Assembly: GCF_032854445.1 (NCBI RefSeq) | Contig: NC_088302.1 | Location: 9,667,338 to 9,731,337, forward strand | Reading direction: 5' to 3' | Length of the DNA: 64,000 nucleotides | From: Liolophura sinensis | Lineage: Eukaryota; Mollusca; Polyplacophora; Chitonida; Chitonidae | Shown here: positions 41,017 to 51,750 of the stretch, in pieces | How positions within the stretch are numbered: position 1 is the first letter of the stretch | How the letters are laid out: each line of letters starts with the position of its first letter | Notes under the pieces: model-generated | Told to the model about the DNA's origin: nothing | Databases searched by the model: none | Seen by the model: the letters and a program-made list of their open reading frames with translations, nothing else | Program-made: the position numbers and the translations under genes

Positions 41017-41424
41017 ACCACTTAAAACTATGCATAGATATACTTTCATTTATTTTTTTAGATTTTTTTGGAAAGAATTAAAGACGCTAAAAGATTTGAC
41101 TTCTAATGTGGGCTTTATGGACTATACTATCAGCGTTTAGGAGCTCTGACGTCACATGAAGTTTATCCAAATCTAATCATCACACTGAATGTTGGAATAA
41201 CTCGATTTACTCATGAGTGAAAGATTACTGAAATAATGTTCCCAAAAATTCCTTCCTTCTGGTAAACATCAGGAAAAAAGGTGATGTGACGTCAGAGTTC
41301 CTGGATACTGCCACTACGGCTAATGAAGCCCACCATAGTTTTCAAATATTTGAATGCCTTTCAACACTCTCAAAACATCTGAAAAAATAAATGAAAGTAT
41401 TTTTACGCATAGTTTTCAGTTGGT
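41017..41424. mobile_element. foldback / MITE-like element with ~140-base inverted arms
   Basis: The left arm (41017-41157) begins ACCACTTAAAACTATGC, and the right arm (41283-41424) is its imperfect reverse complement, beginning (reverse strand) ACCAACTGAAAACTATGC. Both arms carry ATACTTTCATTTATTTTTT near the outside and CTCTGACGTCACAT at the inner end. A loop of about 125 bases separates them. No coding capacity. A target-site duplication was not resolved. The structure is that of a non-autonomous DNA transposon; the family is unknown. Confidence 0.7.
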
Positions 41425-41999
41425 TTGATGATAAACCTCACTTCCCTCGTGTTAAACCTGCGCAGCCTATGTAAGAAGTATTCTTGTATATACGAGAAAT
41501 CAAGTTTATTTTAAGGCATAGAACATAGGCATGTAGGGGTATTTGTCGTGATATACTTATATGTCTAACGATGGTATCATATGCAATATTGTAATAATTT
41601 ACAGTTATGCGTTTAATATTAGACATCAGGTACGATCTAGGAGCCTTGTATTCGGAAAGAGCATACAGGAGGACACCCAGTTCCACCCCAGGTGGTAATG
41701 AGAGTGCTGAATAGTACAACTGAAACATTGGCACGAACTGGTAGAAGAAAACCCTGAATACGGCACCAAATACAACTCAATTGCCCTCTGCTTTGGTCTG
41801 TGTGTATTGTTTTAATCACTTTGGTGAGAGGCAAACTCGTTTAGTTGTTGCAGTATACAATGTATTTAATTCCACGTCCATCTAGTCTATTTCGAGTTGA
41901 GAAACCATTGTATTTGCACGGACATGTTGGACAGCAGTATTCTTTCGGACGTTTTCTGGCCTTCCAATATGTTCTCACGGAAGCCGACTAACCGTTGAC
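41425..41999. other. intergenic, no gene seen
   Basis: No gene. Overlapping minus-strand open frames (41438-41834) have no recognisable product. Confidence 0.45.
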
Positions 42000-42178
42000 C
42001 AGTCAGACCCTGGGTTCAAATCCAGCTCTCGTTCTTTTAGTTGAAGCCTTTTCGCTCAAAATGTAAGGAGGTATTGTATTCTTTTCTTTACTCTCCTAAG
42101 TTTCCTTTACCCATAAACTTCACCGCCATCTTGAACATGAAATATTCAAGACGTCGGTGTGAAACACACAAATAAATC
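42000..42178 (+). repeat. SINE-like family A copy, diverged
   Basis: The B-box-like GGTTCAAATCC lies at about 42012. The 3' part reads CACCGCCATCTTGAACATGAAATATTCAAGACG and ends with ACACACAAATAAAT. This follows the family A order (CACCATAATG, AAGTGAAATATTC, AAAACACC, AAATAAAT) with many substitutions. Confidence 0.5.
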
Positions 42179-43184
42179 GCATTCTTTGCGATTAGATGTA
42201 CATGTAATTTGTTATTTTGCCGCTCCAAATGATATTTTTTATTTATACCATTAGCAGGGTATGTAATAAACAGATATCATGGGCTTTTACGATCTATAGA
42301 AACTTTTTGTCTGTCGGATTGTGGCTTTGACGTTTTTCTTGTGTGGTACAGCTACTCTCTGGAAAATACAAAGAAGGGTAATCGTGTTGTCTTTCATGCT
42401 GAGAATTAAAGGCGACGCGTAGGAATTCTGGGTTGGGTTTTCTCTTACCTATCACGTTTACCTGTCACACTTTCTCGTCCCTCACCTATCCCCTCACGTG
42501 ACCCACTCACTTCTGACACACCGAAAACGACAACTGATATATAACCATTGTCCGTCGTCACAAAAGTCTATTGAGGACTGAAAGCCCTAAACAAATATCT
42601 GTCCAGTATCTCCGGTACAAGTGCAAGAAATCACTCGAGTGTTCAATTTTCACATGGAAATTCATGTCCGTATGAAACATTAATGTGGGCTGATCCCATA
42701 TGAATATAACCGTATAGGTCACGGCGACTACACTTTGCTCGCTGAACCTTAGTATGGTAGATTGTTAACCAATAAATCTTCAAATGCGTCGGACACCACG
42801 ATACAAATTTCTTTTTTATTATTACGTTCCGCCTAAAAATATACCGCTTAGGGCTTTATATCGCTTTGAGATTTATATTAGGTTTTTATTCAGTAATAGT
42901 CTATCTGTGTCATCACTGGCCATTTTCACAAATTTTGTGTTTTGACATTGCATTAATTGTGATGTAGCCTTCTTTATTGTTTGAAGCTGCTGTTTGCTAT
43001 TAATATTTCAGTCGCATAAAATTAATAGTTTTCACAGAAGTGTTTCCGATTTAACCATGGAATATCTGGTATCCATAGAAACATCAACAATGTCTTTACA
43101 GTGCAAAAGCTTCAACGAGCAGATTAAGTTAAAGGTGTGTGCTTAACATTTATACAGGCATAATTAGCTACTATCAACAGATGT
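42179..43184. other. intergenic, no gene seen
   Basis: AT-rich DNA with no coding-like frame or recognised repeat. Confidence 0.45.
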
Positions 43185-44690
43185 ATGCTTACCACCCAAG
43201 TATGATTATTTGGTAGTCTTGGCGTGAAAACGTGAGGGTACAGAATATGAATATGAACACGACGGTCTGAACATAACGGATTTGTGTATAAACATGACGC
43301 TCCTGATGTCTGAACATGGACTGTTTGGTGTATAAACACCACGATCTGACGCCTGAACAGAACGGTTTGATGTATGAACACGACGGTCTTACGTCCGAAC
43401 ATGACGGTTTGGTGTATGAACACGACGTCTGAACATAACGGTTTGTTATGTATGAACACGAAGGTCTGACATCTGAACATGACGGTTTGGTGTATAAACA
43501 TGAAGGTTTGGCGTCTAAACATGAGGTTTGGTGTATGAACACGACGGTCTGAACATAATCGTTTTGTGTATGAACACGACGGTCTGACGTCTGAGCATGG
43601 CGGTTTGGTGTATGGACACGAGGGTCTGAACATAACGGTTTTGTATACGAACACGACGATGTGACGTCTGAACCTGACGGCTTGGTATGAACACGACGAT
43701 GTGACGTCTGAACCTGACGGCTTGGTGTATGAACACGACGGTCTGACGTCAGAACATGACGGTTTGGTGCATGAACAGGTAGTCTGACATCTGAACATGA
43801 CGGTTTGATGTATGAATGCTTACCACCCAAGTATGATTATTTGGTAGTCTCGGCGTGAAAACGTGAGGGTACAGTATATGAATATGAACACGACGGTCAG
43901 AACATGACGGTTTGGTGTATTAACACGGACGGTCTGACGTCTGAACATGACCGTTTGGGTGTATAAACACGACGATCTGACGCCTGAACAGGACGGTTTG
44001 GTGTATGAACACGACGATCTAAACATGACGGTTTGGTGTATTAACACGACGGTTTGACGTCCGAACATGACGGTTTGGTGTATGAACACGACGGTCTGAA
44101 CATAAAGGGTTTAAGTATGAACACGGACGGCCTGACATCTGAACATAATGGTTTTATGTATAAACATGACGGTCTGACGTCTGAACATGACGTTTGGTGT
44201 TTGAACACGACGGTCTGAACATAATCGTTTTGTGTATGAACAAGACGGTCTGACGTCTTGAACATGACGGTTGGTGTATGACACGAGGGTCTGAACATAA
44301 CCGTTTTGTGTATGAACACGAACGGTCTGACGGCTTGGTGTATGAAACACGACGGTTCTGACATCAGAACAGGACGGTTTAGTACATGAACAGGGTAGTC
44401 TGAGATCTGAACAAGACGGCTTGGTGTATGAACACGACGGTCTGACATCTGAACACGAAGGTCTGAGGTCTGAACATGACGGCTTTGTGTTTGAACACGA
44501 CGGTCTGAACATGACGGTCTGACGTCAGAACATGACAGTTTGGTGCATGAACACGACGGTCTGAACATGACGGTCTGACGTCTGAACATGACGGTTTGGT
44601 GTATGAACACGACGGTCCTGACGTCTGAACATGACGGTTTAGTGCATGAACACGACAGTCTGACGTCTGAACGTGACCTGTCTTACGTAC
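43185..44690. repeat. satellite-like array, ~40-base unit, with internal 631-base duplication
   Basis: The unit is two related ~20-base halves, approximately TGAACACGACGGTCTGACGTC and TGAACATGACGGTTTGGTGTA, repeated for about 1.5 kb. A leader (ATGCTTACCACCCAAGTATG, TTTGGTAGTCTTGGCG, GAAAACGTGAGGGTACAG) occurs at 43185 and again at 43816, so one half of the array was duplicated as a block. The minus strand is open over long stretches in several frames (up to 224 codons, FIHQTVMFR-type periodic peptides), but only because the unit lacks stops. I do not call a gene. Confidence 0.9.
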
Positions 44691-45424
44691 TTCCATAACA
44701 ACGTGGCATCTTAAGTTTAAAGCTCGTATCCCATTACTAAAATAAAGCAAATATTATGAACGAGAAAGAATGAAACTTACGTAGCAAAGTTTTTATGTAT
44801 CTCTCATTTAATTCAACATCGTTTCATTAAATCTCCCCGCAAACAAAGTAGAGGTATAAATATATACACGTGAGGCAGACACTGAGCATATGTGAGGTGA
44901 ATATCCGTTCAGCAGTCTCTTCCACGCAATATTCCCTGACTGGAAATAGTGCAGATCAAACTGAATATATCACTATCATGTGACAGTAATTTGACATCCG
45001 GATGTCATGGTCACTTATAAGCGCAGACGTGTTCTCTATTGCATACAGAAGCTGTGATACGTTCAACCTTGTGCAAGGCAAATACTGTACAACTGTGCAG
45101 TGCAATTCAATGAGTAAGCCCAATATTATCATATATGCATTAAGATATGTTTTAACGTGTTGGCAATTAATGTAAATGAACAAAAAACAATGTTTATGCG
45201 CCTATCGATATGGAATACGTTAACCTGTTAAAAGGACGGACCCGCCATATTAATGTCCATTGTTACAACCCCTGTAGTGTTGACTTGCTCGTCTCAAATG
45301 TTCCGTGCTCCTCACACACATCATGACCTTTCCCTATCCTTACCTCATTACCCCATATCCGCTCGACAACTGAATGGGAAACGCGTAGGCAGGTGTAGCT
45401 CTAGTCGATTATTTGTTTAAACTC
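44691..45424. other. intergenic, no gene seen
   Basis: No supportable gene; the minus-strand frame at 44956-45183 has no recognisable features. Confidence 0.45.
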
Positions 45425-45492
45425 ACTCATCTAGTGTGGTACTTTTATACAATTGTTAAGTACGACGTTAAACCCCAGGCACTCACCAACTT
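45425..45492 (+). repeat. fragment of SINE-like family C tail
   Basis: ACAATTGTTAAGTACGACGTTAAAC followed by GGCACTCACC matches the 3' end of the copy at 22438-22783. The head is absent. Confidence 0.45.
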
Positions 45493-45694
45493 TATACAAA
45501 ATCCTTTAGCACAAGGGTCTAATTTAACATAAATTGGTTGAAGTGAGGAAAAAAAATATGTACTGAAATTTTCTTTCAGGGGCTTCACTTTGCTAACTTT
45601 TAAAATTTTACATTTATATTCAATGAAGGCAGTTAATTATTTAACACTTCATTATATTAATAGTGAAATGTGTGATTTTGTTTACTGCTACATT

Positions 45695-45776
45695 ATCAGC
45701 ACAATGCTGGTCGAGGTCATATAAGTAAAATATTCTTGAGTGCGGCTTAAAACAACAATTAAATAAATAAATAAAA
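45695..45776 (+). repeat. SINE-like family A, 3' fragment
   Basis: Carries ACAATGCTGGTCG, ATATAAGTAAAATATTCTTGAG, GCGGCTTAAAACAACAAT and an (AAAT)n tail. It is 5'-truncated, as expected for target-primed insertion. Confidence 0.7.
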
Positions 45777-46172
45777 CCGGGTTAGTCACATCAGTGTGAT
45801 TATTACTTTTCATTGCAAAAACAGACTGAAATTTTCATTTATCAAGTTTTTATGCATATTTATTGTTGGTCACCTCAGAAGAATATTTTCATATATACTA
45901 CCGCCATAAGGTTTATGTGGGAGATAACCGAATTATTATAAACAGAAATAGATAGGAATAGCCTGTTTTATACTCATTACTCTAATATGACGTTAATAGC
46001 TTTGACACAGACTGAGTGCGAGAATGTGGGTGCATTACATTACAAATGTATCAAGCGTGTTAATCAGGTGCCTATATCTTGTATAATGTATTCGTCTTAG
46101 TCATCATACAATATTGCATAACATATTAAATAAAAACTTTAATTAAATTTTACTTTTCTTTTATTTTATCAG

Positions 46173-47080
46173 TTCTCTGTGACAAAAGAAAATCCTACTG
46201 CCTAGATGATATAAACAGCGACAAATTATTCAAAATGTCTACTCAGATTGAAACGTTTCGCATGCTGCAAGATGTTCAAGACGTACATAACTGGCTGTTT
46301 GACAGAAACAGGAGTCTAGGTGCTTGGAAATGATGACACCGGCAGAGTTAAGTCCATTATTGGCGGCGTTTTTCGCGGAAGCCAAGAAATCCGACGGCTC
46401 GGACTACGATGTGTGTGGAGCATTTAGTGCTTTTGCGAAACAGCATAGATACTTATCTCCAGAGGCGGCACTACAGCACTACACTTTCGGATCCTGCGTT
46501 TGAAGGCACACAGGCGGCACTTGAAGCACGTGGCGGCGGAAAGAGACCTGAAATAGATTTGAAACGACTTTCTGTTGAGGACGAAGAAGCGATGTGGGCG
46601 AAGAAGTATTTTGGTAATCATGACGGCGAGGCTCTGAACTGTACCCTGCTGTATTATTTTACAAAATTCTTTGATTTAAAAACTAAAAACGAGCACAAAG
46701 AGTTATGTTTTTGGAGATGTAGTTTTGCGGTCCGGAGAAGGCAACATCCGGTTTCTAGAATTTGATCCTCGCCTAAACACGTGGGACGAATGAGGAAGGT
46801 TCAAACCAGCGAGCTTCTGCGCTGACGCTCAAACTACAAGACACATTGAACCTAAACTGGTTTTTTCCAAGGTGGCCCGCCAGAAAGGGATCCCGTCCTA
46901 CTTTCGAGTCCCTCATTCAACACAGACCTTTCCGAACGCGCCCGGCCGCACTCGCCTATGTACTTACAACCTGTGCTGATTCAGTCTAGCTCAGCGCGGG
47001 AGTGGTTCGAGGAGAAACAGCTCAATACAAAATCCCTCAACCGTATTGTCAGGTGTATATCTCGAGGCGGTAAAGTCAGT
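46173..47080 (+). pseudogene. Crypton-type (DUF3504) tyrosine recombinase relic, frame-broken
   Basis: Conceptual pieces follow the order of the DUF3504/Crypton core found in ZMYM2/QRICH1-like proteins. ELSPLLAAFFAEAKKSDGSD is in frame 1 (46330-46412). IDTYLQRRHYSTTLSDPAFE, GGGKRPEIDLKRLSVEDEEA and FDLKTKNEHKELCF are in frame 2 (to about 46706). FGDVVLRSGEGNIRFLEFDP is in frame 3 (stop TGA at 46791). MYLQPVL and AREWFEEKQLNTKSLNRIV are in frame 2 again (from 46958). At least three frame changes and a stop separate them. The usual Arg of the LRGxxEH box reads Lys here, and no HxxR...Y box follows, so no active recombinase is possible. A pyrimidine-rich AG precedes 46173. Its last part lies in the frame that leads directly into the 5' part of TRIM-like gene 2. 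Confidence 0.7.
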
Positions 47081-47378
47081 CACAAGCGAACGGAAGACTG
47101 TCAAAGTTCAGTGACAGAGGCCGAGCCGCCATTGGCAGACGAGGACGAGAACGAGGCTGCGCGAGAGCCTGAAATAGTTACGGTTGAGGACGGAGGACAG
47201 GTTTCGGCTCACGAAGAACACGTTCACTCGGATGAGGTTAACGGTACTGAAAACGATTTTGGATACGACGACGAAGTAAATTCAATCATGAATTCGAACA
47301 CCGGGACCCTCGTTCCCGCTGATGGGAGAAGTACGGACCTACAAAACCTATCACCAGGCAGTAGACTGGAGTTTACAG
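46958..47378 (+). CDS. possible 5' coding part of TRIM-like gene 2 (acidic segment), uncertain
   Basis: An open frame runs from ATG 46958 to 47491. Its first ~40 codons are the end of the Crypton-type relic. From about 47081 it encodes an acidic, disordered segment (ADEDENEAAREPEIVTVEDG, then VNGTENDFGYDDEVNS). The composition and higher GC resemble the coding exon just downstream, not the background. Ends are uncertain: a GT donor candidate at 47379 (ACAG|GTAAC, phase 1) would splice in frame to an AG at 47517-47518, whereas without splicing the frame must shift by one base before 47492. The true start could lie upstream or this part could be dead. Confidence 0.4.
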
Positions 47379-47556
47379 GTAACTTCGGGCAGGACTCGCG
47401 GGACTACGGCAGAGGTAGAGACTACAGCTCGGCCAGAGCTCCGGCTCCGATCTACCCTTCAGCCTGCTGGATGTATTACGTGACGATCTGACCACGCTTC
47501 GCGCCCCAAGTGATTCAGGTAGAACCTTGTCACCTCTCCTTCATACACCCCACCCA

Positions 47557-48253
47557 ATGGACACGGGACTCGGTACCCTGGGGCCGGGAATAGCCCCCAG
47601 ATCCTACGGCCAGGAGCCCTTTAACTCTCGTCTCAGCGGTCGATCGCGGTTACAGGGGCGACTTCAGGCTATCCGGAACGGCCCCCCGGAGCCTCGGTCA
47701 GCCCGAGACAGCTGGCGGTACCGCGGAGGGGCTGAGGACATTAGGACCTCTCGCGCCATGATGGCGTATCAGCCCCGCTCTGTACGCTGGTCCTCACAGG
47801 AGGACCTCTACAGCGACCCGTACGAGGGACGAATGAGTCCCCGACCCGCCTTAGGGTACGGGCGGGATGGACCGGATCGTTACTCCCCAGACTCAGTGAG
47901 CAGGAGGGATGATTACGTACACAATACCCAGAGGCGAATAGATGAGGCGATTGCCCGACGGGAGCGACCAAGTCGTCTCAGGCCGGATCGCATTGGTGGC
48001 AGACGCTACCAAACACAACCTATAGACTTTAACTACTCTTCTTACACGAGCCAGGATCGTTACGGGACGAACTCTGACATTTCCGCTCCGTCCACGATGT
48101 CTTATGCCAGACAGGCTCGCCAGAGGGCTGAAGAGAGAGAGGCAGTTGCCCTACAGCCGACCAAAAGTGTGTCCCCACCCCCAAACCGCCCGACCACATC
48201 TAACAACGAAGAGGGAGGAGAGACAGAGAATATGGAAACAGAGCAGCAGAAAG
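47557..48253 (+). CDS. TRIM-like gene 2, exon 1 (3' part): disordered N-terminal region
   Basis: The open frame is continuous from after a stop at 47416-47418. ATG 47557 is the first in-frame methionine, giving a minimum 582-aa protein together with the next exon. The segment is Arg/Ser/Tyr/Gly/Pro-rich: repeated RY, RD and SR pairs, GRDGPDRYSPDSVSRRD near residues 105-121, and FNYSSYTSQDRYGTNSD near 150-166. An acidic end (GGETENMETEQQK) follows. The exon stops at AAAG|GTGAGT, phase 1, rebuilding GAA (Glu) with the RING exon. It is far shorter than the matching exon of gene 1 and not alignable with it, though the composition is alike. No domain is recognised. Confidence 0.72.
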
Positions 48254-50698
48254 GTGAGTGGATTTAACGTGTAACACTATGAAATTGTCAATGACCTTTT
48301 CATTTGAACTGAAAATATGTCAATTTGTAAGCAAATAACGATGACAAAAATATTAGATAATATCTAGTAATACATATAACTTGAGATTAAGATGGTCCGT
48401 CTATATCTTAATCCCAGATGTATCTAGATTTGGCTATTATGAGGGTACTCCAAGTACCGAAGGTTAAAATGCTTTTTCCAACCAGAATTTTATGATATAA
48501 ACACTGTGTGCTTTGTCTAAGAATTGGCAATTTAAACGTAGGTTGTTGTGTGCCAACATTTCATAACGTGACATTAACATGCAGTGTAATAAGAGCATAC
48601 TGTGACAGTGTTTTTAGCAATATATGAATTACAATCATTGTGCCCCAGGATATGACAATTGCCCAAGGGTTGACTTAGAAACCCTAACATTGTATGTCAT
48701 AAAACTCTGTCACTTTTGATATTAATATCAAGCGCTACATATGATACTACTGCAATATTTACACGAAAGGACGTGTTGTTACATTTTGGTCTCTTCAACC
48801 CTTCTCTGCCCCTCCCCTTAGATTAAGATAGTAATACTTGAACGCTATAAACATATATCTGCCATGCCTGAATTCTAAAGCAACATTGTGTGTGTTAAAG
48901 TTGAATATCCAGTTTACTCTCTGTGATAATGAACAAGGCCGTCTGTAATTTTAACAGTTATCTATTTTGTATGATTATAATTTCACTAGAACCGCGTGAC
49001 GTGCGTTTGGGATCTTTCACCTCTGGTCACCCCAGCAATACCCTTAACATTCCGGCCCAATGTGAGACCAATTTCAAATTATCAGCACCGTGACCTAAAT
49101 TGATCAAGTTTGATTATCGACTCGAATCAAAAATAGAATCTTCCGGAGATCTGAACTGTCGATGCTGCATTACTAATACAACAGGTTTAGTCACATCGGT
49201 TTGACATCCATGTGAAAATATGGTCACAAAGGCAGCTGTTGCTAATATAGCTGTTAAGGGACTTTCGTTTCGCTTGAGTAGTTCAGTTTATTTTTTGAAA
49301 CCAACAACTGAGACGTGTGTGTACAGCTGATCGAGCAAGATTTAGCTTGTCCTTGACTGGATTCATTAGGTGGAAATAGACCTGGGCCAAGAAAGTTTTA
49401 CTTGTATCTAGCCACTAAGTGCTTCTTGCACACTTTTTCATAGTTCAGTGACTCGATGGCATGAACGATTACAGCCAAGTACATAAGTGGCCGGAAGAAA
49501 AAACTATATGATGGCTATTAGCATACTAGTCTATAAGTCAAACAATGGCTAAATCAAATATTCAACAGGTCATGTTGAGTGTCATTTGTGCACTTTCAGA
49601 CGTGTGGATGTTTCGCTTTCCAAGAAATACTAAAATTACAAGGAAACCAGACCGACGTGCATATCTGGAAAACAATAAAAGAGCGTATTTGGTTTGGCCG
49701 CATGAAACAGTGTTCATCAAGTCATAATTTAGTTCAAAATAAAGTTGTTCTGAAGTTAGTGTTGTATTTGAAGCGTGTAAGCTTGAAACTTAAAAGATCT
49801 TGTATATGATATTGGCCTGTTGTATATAATGGTATATGCATACCCATGTTTGTAAGTCAACAGCATATAATTCCCTGGGCTAGGTTTTAAATATCACCCC
49901 TGTTCACTTGACTCCTGGGTACCCAGGCTACGTAAGTTACCTAGACGCTTATGAAATACACGCAGGACAGGTGAAAGCCAGTTTGAAACTTTTTTCAAGT
50001 GTATACTTGTGATGTTGCTTTGACGATTGTATGACTCATGCACTGGTCTCAGCCTGCAGTTATTCAAACCTTACAAAAACTCACGCATTTTTGCCTTATT
50101 TTCCGCATTTACGGCCTTAAACTGAGACGACTTCTGGGGCTAAGACTCTATATTAGGCTTTCTCGTCTCCTGCTCTATGTGCGTGTTACCAATGTTAACC
50201 TTTCACGTAGAGAGCCGAGACAAACCACTGCTAATTTAAACAAGCCCAGAACTGCAATGCATCCTCTCAAAATGTCAGAAGGGAGAGAATCCCGTAGGAG
50301 TGTCGTAGGTTTGTTTGACCTCCTGCTCAAGGGCTCTTTGTCACATCGCCACAGTTTTATTTGTTAATGACGGTCGAGAGCAAACTTCATCACTAGTGTA
50401 CAACTTTTACAAGAATATGTGTTTTCCAGCCATAAAACGATCTGAAACAGTAAAGTACAGACAAGATGATATTATTTGCAGTATACCTTGTTGGTATTGG
50501 TGTTCGGCGAGAGTAGATGTTTGTTTCATGTAAATTTAGATGTGAAAACGCAAATAATGAAGTGCATGTCAAAAAGCAAGAACTGTAAACATCATACAGT
50601 AGAGTAATTCAACCCATGTGGAATTCCAAAGACGCCATTGGTTTATTAAGGTGTTGTTATAATTCATTACATTTACCACTTCCTTGTTTCCCTTTCAG
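48254..50698 (+). other. intron of TRIM-like gene 2 (2445 bases, phase 1)
   Basis: The donor is AAG|GTGAGT. The acceptor is a strong pyrimidine tract (CTTCCTTGTTTCCCTTTCAG) ending at 50698. The phase equals that of the gene 1 intron. Short open frames inside (49545-50533) have no recognisable features. Confidence 0.85.
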
Positions 50699-51750
50699 AA
50701 CAGAGAAAAGCAATCCGAGCCAAGATGATGGCGGGGCAGGTACCCCAGGCACCCAAGAGTCCCGCTGCCAAGAAGAAACTTATCCTGGACGAAACAAAAC
50801 TGGAAGAAATGTTCTTGAAGTGTCTGATCTGTGGAGATATTTTCAACAATACAGACCGATCACCAAAGTTACTACCATGCCATCACACGTTTTGTCTGGC
50901 TTGTCTTCTGGAAATGTTTCGGGTGGAGATTGAGCAGCGACAAGCCATGGTAAGCGTCTACCACAACCGCCTGCCCTCCGCCGTCAGAATTGGATGTCCA
51001 ACGTGCCGAGATTCCAGAATAATTTCCCAAGAAGAACTAAAGAAAATGCCGAACGATCGCACTGTCCTGTCTTTATTAGACCTTGTCTTTCATTCGGAAT
51101 CTTGTGTGGTGAATTATTGCTCCAGGCATCAAACACAGCCACTGAACTTCTTCTGTGAGACGTGCATTCAGCCCGTGTGCTGCGATTGTACCGTTCTGGA
51201 TCACATGCAATCTGACAACCACGTGGTCATGAATATAGAGGGCGCTCTACAAAAATACAAGCCACTGATCGAAGAGTGCTTATCGAAATTAGCAAGTCAC
51301 GCTTCAGAATTAATGGAGTCGAAAACAATCTTGGAAGGTGCTATCCATACTTTGGATACCAACCGTACAGAAGTTATTAATAAACTAAAGGAGACATTCC
51401 AGCAATTCCGCACAGCTGCTGATGATCGCGAAGAAGAACTCGCAGAAATATCACTTCGAGAAATTGGGCGAAAAAAGGATGACCTGACTAAGTGTCTGGA
51501 ATTGGTGCAGAAGCGACGAGAGCAGATTAAAACGACGAAAGATGTTCTTAAAAATGCACAAGATGACGAAAACGTGGAACAGGTATACACTACCCATAAA
51601 AAGCTGAAAGAAATCCTTGCAGACCAAGTGACAATCCCTGACAAGCTCCAAGGAGAGTTTTCAGCAACTCTTGACTTCGATGATACTGAACAGACAAATG
51701 TGATATTCAAGTTGTCTGAATTTGGAGAAGTTTTATTCGAACACTCGTAG
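50699..51750 (+). CDS. TRIM-like gene 2, exon 2: RING, B-box, coiled coil
   Basis: Encodes residues 233-582 of the minimal model and ends at TAG 51748-51750. The C3HC4 RING spans C274-C335 (CLIC, PKLLPCHHTFCLACLLEMF, CPTC) and the B-box 2 spans C373-H407 (C-SR-H, C-ET-C, C-CD-C, H...H). The coiled coil is about 410-555, with QDDENVEQVYTTHKKLKEIL matching QEDEDVEQMFTAHQNAREMF of gene 1. The tail LDFDDTEQTNVIFKLSEFGE parallels gene 1's, and again the protein ends there. All zinc ligands are intact. Predicted RING E3 ubiquitin ligase of TRIM type lacking a C-terminal recognition domain. If transcription began inside the intron, the exon's own ATG at 50725 could give a compact 341-aa TRIM, an alternative to the two-exon model. 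Confidence 0.92.

Noticed and set aside
43124..44750. Long minus-strand open frames (up to 224 codons) with Cys/Ser/His-rich periodic peptides
   Set aside because: They read a ~40-base tandem repeat whose unit lacks stops; overlapping frames give equivalent periodic peptides, and no splice or domain evidence exists.
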